A stretch of DNA of 64,000 bases from Amaurobius ferox (lineage: Eukaryota; Arthropoda; Arachnida; Araneae; Amaurobiidae), in assembly GCA_951213105.1 (NCBI GenBank), contig OX578155.1:37114484-37178483 (forward strand). The letters are read 5' to 3'. The first letter of the stretch is position 1. The number at the start of each line of letters is the position of its first letter. Both the position numbers and the translations under genes were made by a program. Shown here piece by piece: positions 58,301-64,000 of this stretch. The notes below the pieces were generated by a model. The model was given only the letters and a program-made list of their open reading frames with translations, had not been told where the DNA came from and searched no databases.

Positions 58301-59634
58301 CAAGAAAGATCAATCATGCATAAAGCATTGATTATGAAACACTTTCCAGCTCTAATTTTATTTAAACATCTCTAAAATGTGATACATTTAGCAGTAATAT
58401 TTTTAAAATTATCACAATATAGTAATAATTAATTATATTTGAAAATTTAAAACTTCATCGAAAAAAACGAACTTGATTCAAATGATGTCAGCGAAATATA
58501 AATCGCCTGGCCTTCTGTTGTTGTTGAGACCCAGACCGTCCGACCTACCAGAAAGGTGTAAGGTAACCGTATGGACGGCCGGGAAGTGCCACCCAATTTA
58601 GACCGGAACCCAGTGGGAGAGGCATCCACAGAGACCGTACCCTCCTTCCCCTACCACCAACCTCTCGGAAGGACTTACAGACCCACATGTTTAACGTGTA
58701 AAAGCAGTAAATATTTGATTCATACATTTTTATTTCATTTATCACAGTACTACAATAATTTATTCTACTTAAAATCTTAAATTACTTTTACCTCTTTGCA
58801 TTTTTTTAACTCTATGCATAAAACTTCATTGAAAAAGTCAGCCATTAAATCGTCTGCTTCTCTATGCAAAATCAATGAATGTTTCATTCATATCATCTGT
58901 ATTGCAGATTCCAGAGCAAAATAATTTTGTGTTAAAGAAATTCAGCAATTCTTATACAACTCATTTTACAGCCAAATCTGTGTACATTCTCCATAAGTGA
59001 AGATTAGGTTTCGTTGTAGAAATAATCAGAGTTTGATGATCATGTAAACTCAAATATATTGTAATTGTGTTGTTTCATAATACAGATGTTCAGAAATTAA
59101 GCAAAAATAAAGCGGTTTTAAGACAGATACAACACTAAATATAAATTAAAAAGAATTTTAAAAATCATGATTTTGACACAAGATGGATGCCATATTTTAT
59201 TTTGAAGTGGGTCATGTGATCTCTTCATATAATGGTCACTTGATGTCTTCATATAAAGGGTGTAATTATTATTTTAATTTTTATTTAAAAAACTACTGAA
59301 TATATTTTGCTGAAAATTTTTTATATATTTTATGGGATAATTTGAATATTTCCTAAAACTTTCGAATCAATTTGTGAATTTTAAATTCACTTAAAAAATG
59401 TTTGAAAAATTAGAACCCATAGGGTTCAATGTGTTTCATTTTTTCAACCCGGGTTCAATCCAAAACTAATTGGGTAATATTATTCATTTATATTTCCGTA
59501 GGTCCCACAGACCGTCTGAACAACATACTAAAATTTTATTTTGATAAAGTCATTTTTACATCAGTTATTGTGCTAACAGACGGACAGAATGAACAAAGTC
59601 ATAAACACTTTTCAACTATGTTGTAAAGTGTTAA
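58301..59634 (+). mobile_element. H-family element, copy G, with nested SINE2
   Basis: The 5' end is CAAGAAAGATCAATCATGCA and AACACTTTCCAGCTC. The body has AGGTTTCGTTGTAGAAATAA and AATAAAGCGGTTTTAAGAC, then the ATGTGATCTCTTCATATAAT unit, CCCGGGTTCAATCCAAAACT, CCACAGACCGTCTGAACAAC and GACGGACAGAATGAAC. The 3' hairpin is AACACTTTTCAACTATGTTG and TAAAGTGTT at 59603-59632. SINE2 interrupts it at 58511-58699. It is non-coding. Confidence 0.87.
58511..58699 (-). mobile_element. SINE2, copy 2, head-truncated
   Basis: It matches 2819-3000: GACCCAGACCGTCCGACCTA, CCAATTTAGACCGGAACCCA, TACCCTCCTTCCCCTACCAC and GACCCACATGTTTAACGTG. The tRNA-like head (right side) is absent, as expected from incomplete reverse transcription. 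The left end has a short (GTT)n run, read as a (CAA)n tail on the minus strand. Confidence 0.85.
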
Positions 59635-59639
59635 AAATG

Positions 59640-60090
59640 AATATGCCTTGAAAAAATTTAAATGAATAATATTATGAAAAATTTAAATGAAAAGATTCAA
59701 CAAAAAACAACTAAAATTTGCAAGAAAATTTCTTGCATGTATGGAAACCTCAAGTGATGAAGATAAAGAAATCCTTTACATGTCACATAACAGTGAAATA
59801 GCAGCAGTAGAAGTTTGTCAACAAATGCAATAGCAGAAGGAGATTTTGTTTTGGTGAAATTTACTAGTCCCAAACGTAGCATAGTTTATTATGTAGATAA
59901 AATATTTAAAGCTGAAGGAGAAAGAAATTTCTGTGTTTCTTTTTTATGGCGATCTGATACCAAAGCTTATTATTTTATCTTCCCAAAGATTGAGCGATGT
60001 GTTTGTCGCATCAGTAGGGGATATTATGAAATTGCCAAAACCAGCATCAGTAGAAGTTCCTTCTGATGCTGGTTTGGCATGAGTTGCACT
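59640..60090 (+). pseudogene. C-terminal tail fragment of a transposase-like protein
   Basis: A frame from 59815 encodes STNAIAEGDFVLVKFTS, then VYYVDKIF, CVSFLWRSDTKAYYFIFP and an IS.GYYEIAK end. Upstream, in a different frame, lies an acidic stretch ETSSDEDKEILYMSHNSEI, so a frameshift near 59805 separates the two. The order 'acidic linker, then G.(W/F)V.V...K..YYVG.I.......V.FL......F.(F/W)P' matches the C-terminal part of the larger frame at 62910-63305. It lies between two facing H elements and is a relic of a mobile element or captured exon. Confidence 0.55.
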
Positions 60091-60198
60091 AAGAATTTTT
60101 GATTTTTCAGATGTTCAGGCCTGTTAACTGTTCAAATCTTAATGCTAGTTCTGTTTTATTTTATCATTATTGAGCATTTCTGTGGGTGCATAACTTTT

Positions 60199-61480
60199 TT
60201 AACACTTTACAACATAGTTGAAAAGTGTTTATGGTTTTGTTCATTCTATTTGTCTGTCTGTCCGATAGCACGATAACTGCCTTAAAAATGACTTTATCAA
60301 AATGAAATTTTAGTATGTTGTTCAAACAGTTTGTGGGACCTATGGGAATATAAATGAATAATATCACCCAATTAGTTTTGGATTGAACCCTGGTTGAAAA
60401 AATGAAATACATTGAACCGTATGGGACCTAATTTTTCAAACATTTTTTAAACGAATTTAAAATTCACAAATTGCTTCGAAAGTTTTAGGAAATATTCAAA
60501 TTACACCATAAAATATATAAAAAGAATTTCAGCAAAATATAATTAGTAGTTTTTTAAATAAAAATTAAAATAATTACACCCTTTATATGAAACGATCACG
60601 TGATCCACTTCAAAATTAAAATATGGCATCCATCTTGTGTCAAAATCATGATTTTTCAAGTTCTTTTTAATTCATATTTAGTGTTGTATCCATCCTAAAA
60701 CTGCTTGATTTTTGCTTAAATTCTGTGCATCTTCATACTGAAACAACACAATTGCAATATATTTGAGTTTAAATGATCGTTAAACTTTCATTATTTCTAC
60801 AACGAAGCCTAATTTTCTCTTATGCAGAACATAAACACCAAAAGATGTAAAATGAGTTGTATAAGAATTGCTGCATTTCTTTAATGCAAAATTATTTAGC
60901 TCATGGAGTCTGCAATATAGCTAATATGAATAAAACATTCATTGATTTTACACAGAGAACCAGACGATTTTTTCAATGAAATTTTAAGCATAGAGTTAAA
61001 TTACTTGTACCTCCATAGTTTTAAGTTTTCAAATAAAATAAATTATTATAGTATTGTGATAACTGAAAGAAATGGAAAAACGTTTATGAATGAAATGCTG
61101 CTTATAGAGAGAGCCAGGCGATTTATATTTCGATGACAGCATTTGAATAAAGTTTATTTGTTTTCGATGAAGTTTTCAAATATAATAAATTATTGTAGTA
61201 CTATTATACGATAATTTTAAAAATATTACCGAGGAATGTATCGCAGTTTAGAGATGTTTAAACCAGGCAATTTATATTTCAATTCTATCATTTAAATGAA
61301 GTTCATTTTTTTCTATGAAGTTTTAAGTTTTCAAATATAATAAATTAATGTAGTTTTGTGATAATTTTAAAAAATATTACACCGAGGAATGTATCGTATT
61401 TTAGATATGTTTACATAAAATTGCATTGAAGTTGTAAAGTGTTTCATAATCAATGCTTTATGCATGATTGATCTTTGTTG
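60199..61480 (-). mobile_element. H-family element, copy H, full length
   Basis: The 3' hairpin is at the left (TTAACACTTTACAACATAGT, TGAAAAGTGTTTATGG), then a TTTGTCTGTCTGTCCG microsatellite (60248), the core CCCATAGG-type block and TTGGATTGAACCCTGG. The 5' end is at the right (GTGTTTCATAATCAATGCTT, ATGATTGATCTTTGTTG at 61480). It faces copy G, 565 bases away, making a ~3.2-kb inverted arrangement. Confidence 0.87.
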
Positions 61481-62240
61481 TTTTACCTTGAAAATTAGAT
61501 TTATGAAATGTAGGTCAACCCTCCCCAGTCTCCCCAACTTAATATGTAGTAATAGATATGAGGGATGAGTATTGGGGAGAAAAGAAAGAAACACACAGTT
61601 ATTAAACTTCTGAGCAGTTTTCCCGATTAAAACAGAATGGAGTGAGGGGAATGGTGGCTGGTTAGTTTTCTTTAATATATGTATAAAATCTCAGTCATTG
61701 TCAGAATAAAATTTATAGATACAAAATACGACTGACGGCCACTAACTCTGCCAGGAGATGATTGCTGACAGGTTTCATTTTGAGATATGGTCTTTTTGAC
61801 TTTATGTTTGCGATTCCTTGAACAAGAAATTAGTAACAACAAAAAGAAATCTTGCTTTTATGGCATGAGGGTTTAAAATAGTACACACAGTTTCCAAAAT
61901 TTTAGTCACTGTTTGGCGACTAACATTCAACAACCCTGATCCTCAAATCCAGTCCTATCCATTAAAGGAGATCTTTGAGTATGTGATCCAAGTATTTCTT
62001 AAGTATATCTAGCATATTGCTATTATCGAGAGGATGCACTGTTATATTTGCTTTATATAGTTTAGATTAAATAACATCTCTGATATTTTACTACATATTA
62101 GTTTAATTAAATTTAAAAAAAATATTAAATCATTATTTCATAATTTTAATCATTAATTTCACATTCTTGTGAATTTTCACAAAAATTCATACTGTAGACA
62201 TTTTCATCTTTTATTTTGTTTCATGAAACCCGATTGTGGG
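61481..62240. other. Gene-free AT-rich stretch
   Basis: No exon or repeat end was recognised. It is part of the presumed Snx3 intron, or lies beyond the 3' end of the transposase-like frame. Confidence 0.4.
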
Positions 62241-62248
62241 TGATTCCA

Positions 62249-62657
62249 CTGTCATGTGCGGGACATTCAGACTACATTTTCAACTATATTTTCTTGTAGA
62301 CTTTTTTTGTAAGAATGAAATTTTGAATTTGTTATGGTCTGATGAAAGTACTTCAGCTGGGTGATTTTATAAGCATAAGAAATTTTTCATAAACTTTTCA
62401 AATCCCATGTTTTTTAATTAAACCTAACTGTCACATGCAGGACACACCATTTAACAGGACCTTTTATTATATCTCCTTCTAACAAAAATTTCTCTGAATC
62501 TGCTGTAGTCACGTGACTTCAGAATTTTTTTTATATATCTCCTAAGTTCATATTAATTATTCATAAATGTTTATAGGCAGTAAGATAAGCATATACCCAG
62601 GTAATTGTTTTTCAATAAATGTCACGTGTGAGACAACTCCGTCACGTGCTGGACATT
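62249..62657 (+). repeat. Four copies of a GTCACGTGNNGGACA motif
   Basis: GTCATGTGCGGGACATT (62251), GTCACATGCAGGACAC (62430), GTCACGTGTGAGACA (62621) and GTCACGTGCTGGACATT (62641) share one consensus. A palindromic AGTCACGTGACT lies at 62509-62520. They lie 250-660 bases beyond the stop codon of the transposase-like frame at 62910 and may be transposase-binding or terminal sequences of that element. Confidence 0.65.
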
Positions 62658-62909
62658 GTGTGATTTGATTTGTCACTTAATAAAAATACAATTCCTTTAT
62701 TAATTTCAAGAAGTTTATTTTAGTGTGAAAGTACTAAACTATTATTATAATATGGATATTAATATTAATTATTTATTATTAATAGTAAAAATATATATAA
62801 AAAGAGAAACACAATTTGAAACAAAAATTAATGTAAAGCTTTTATATACTAAACAGAAATATAAAGTATTTAAATCATAGTGTTTTCTTTGTAATGTTTG
62901 ATTACAGTT

Positions 62910-63880
62910 TTACAAGTCAACAAATTTGTAAGAGCCTCTACTATTAGCAACAACTGGTGCTGAAATAGCCTTCACTATCTCTTCACATTTGTAAGGAATT
63001 TCATCACGATGTTTTGGCCACTTGAAATAGCCCCTGATTTTTGACTCTTCCATCACATTTACTACAAATGTACCATTTTCTTCTCTTTTGGTAATTTCCC
63101 CTGGATAGAGTTTGTCCTCATAATTTACAATGACCCATTTTCCACATGCCAGGTCTTCACCAGAAATCAAACATCGTGAATTGCTGTTTCCAAAGGTGAT
63201 ATTTTCAGTCGAAAGAGAATGGGTTCGACAGTTGATGATGCCCTTTCCTTTTGATTGAATTACATGGAAACGCGATATACCAGTAATTGGAATTACACTG
63301 TCCATGGGTTCTTCTCTTGTATTTTCTCCTCTATGTGATCATTTCCAATGTAGAAGATCCTTGTACTGTGTGTAAGTTGACTTGCTAAGTTAGCAAAATT
63401 TTTGGCAGACTGGACAGTGTGTATCTCACCTTGGCTCATCATCTTTTGACGTACAAGTCTCTTTATATTACCTCTCACTCCATCCACCACTCCTTTACTA
63501 TGAGAAGTAGCAAAGTACTTCCACGTGAAATTTGTTCCTGTGTACTTTTCCGACAACATGCATAGAAGTTTGGCCATGTATTTAATTTTAAATTTGGAGA
63601 ATGGCCCATCACTCCAAATGACCTCTTCTTTTGGTTGTATTTTATGCGATTGAAAAATTTCTTCATAAAGAAATTCTATGAAAACAGAAATAGTGTCTTT
63701 ATCTTTATTTGATATATCTGAACATATGAGGTAAGTCTGACACTTGCTTTTATAAAAAGTTGCAGCCGTGAATAGAAGTACACTTGCTCCTAACCATAGT
63801 GCACTTTGTACTTCGTTCTGATATTCACATGCAAATGCCATTGCAAAGTCTGTTTGCAAAATTGATTTCGTATTTCAATT
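62910..63880 (-). pseudogene. DDE-transposase-like protein, internal and C-terminal part, one frameshift
   Basis: The frame opens after a stop near 63895 and runs QTDFAMAFACEYQNEVQSAL at about 63856. It continues with FTAATFYKS, YLICSDISNKDKDTISVFI, EEVIWSDGPFSKFKIKYM, FTWKYFATSHSKGVVDGVRG and NIKRLVRQKM to 63293. A -1/+2 shift at about 63293-63305 moves to a second frame (MDSVIPITGISRFHVI ... GKWVIVNYEDKLYPGEI ... GYFKWPKHRDE), ending at 62910. DF near the start, SDGP.S.FK and the ATSH.KG.VDG block recall a family of uncharacterised RNase-H-fold, transposase-like animal proteins; the D residues could be catalytic, but this is inference. No initiator or N-terminal DNA-binding domain is present, and an upstream exon may lie outside the window. 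The protein is well preserved for a relic, so a recent insertion or a domesticated gene is possible. Confidence 0.6.
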
Positions 63881-64000
63881 GATTTCACATTTCAATATCT
63901 GAATTTTGGGACTGTTTAGCAATAATACCTACTTAGGTCTAAGTGTAAAGTTGCAATTTAATGGATATTTTTGGCTTTTAAAAAATTAAAAGATTAGAAA
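63881..64000. other. Window edge, unassigned
   Basis: AT-rich. The stop codon upstream of the transposase-like frame is here; a splice acceptor-like TTTGCAAACAG (minus strand, about 63863-63853) could begin an exon. Confidence 0.3.

Overview
This is a stretch of AT-rich eukaryotic nuclear DNA, almost certainly from an arthropod; I cannot place it further. The evidence is a first coding exon of a sorting nexin 3/12 gene followed by a splice donor, a Jockey-type LINE, tRNA-derived SINEs, hAT and piggyBac elements, and large families of Helentron-like repeats. There are no bacterial-style operons, no CRISPR array and no intact RNA gene. Only two stretches look like host or host-like coding sequence: the Snx3 exon (52264-52443, + strand) and a transposase-like open frame at the right edge (62910-63880, - strand).

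Left third (1-24.8 kb): two arrays of a ~146-bp satellite face each other in inverted orientation (3338-5400 and 11733-14775). Their outer ends are nearly identical, and they are flanked at more distance by matching repeats (0.9-2.1 kb and 15.4-16.6 kb), so the whole block is a large imperfect palindrome centred near 9 kb. The spacer and right flank hold copies of three repeat families, called here H, X and Y. Each seems to have a core, then a GTCTGT-type microsatellite, then a terminal hairpin, the layout of Helentron-associated (HINE/DINE-1-like) elements. A ~1.8-kb segment (7573-9451) recurs at 18482-20263.

Middle (22.6-40 kb): two hAT elements with terminal inverted repeats and 8-bp target duplications (22682-23764 and 32005-33364), each carrying a nested SINE; a small hAT-like MITE; more X and Y repeats; a tandem duplication (about 33.4-36.4 kb); two small CpG-rich patches; and long gene-free AT-rich stretches.

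Right third (39.5-64 kb): an H element split by a 5.8-kb Jockey-like LINE (40616-46417) with a perfect 14-bp target duplication; an opposing H element; a piggyBac-type element with TTAA sites (49902-50573); and then the Snx3 promoter and exon 1. From 52444 on, the sequence is presumably Snx3 intron 1. It contains a ~0.8-0.9-kb-arm inverted repeat (54627-56384), an older CpG-decayed piggyBac copy, a hAT transposase remnant, two facing H elements around a transposase tail fragment, and finally the transposase-like gene with repeated CACGTG motifs beyond its 3' end. No second Snx3 exon was seen before the window ends. Several 'M' starts that a frame scan would suggest here are not ATG codons, so most short open frames are not genes.
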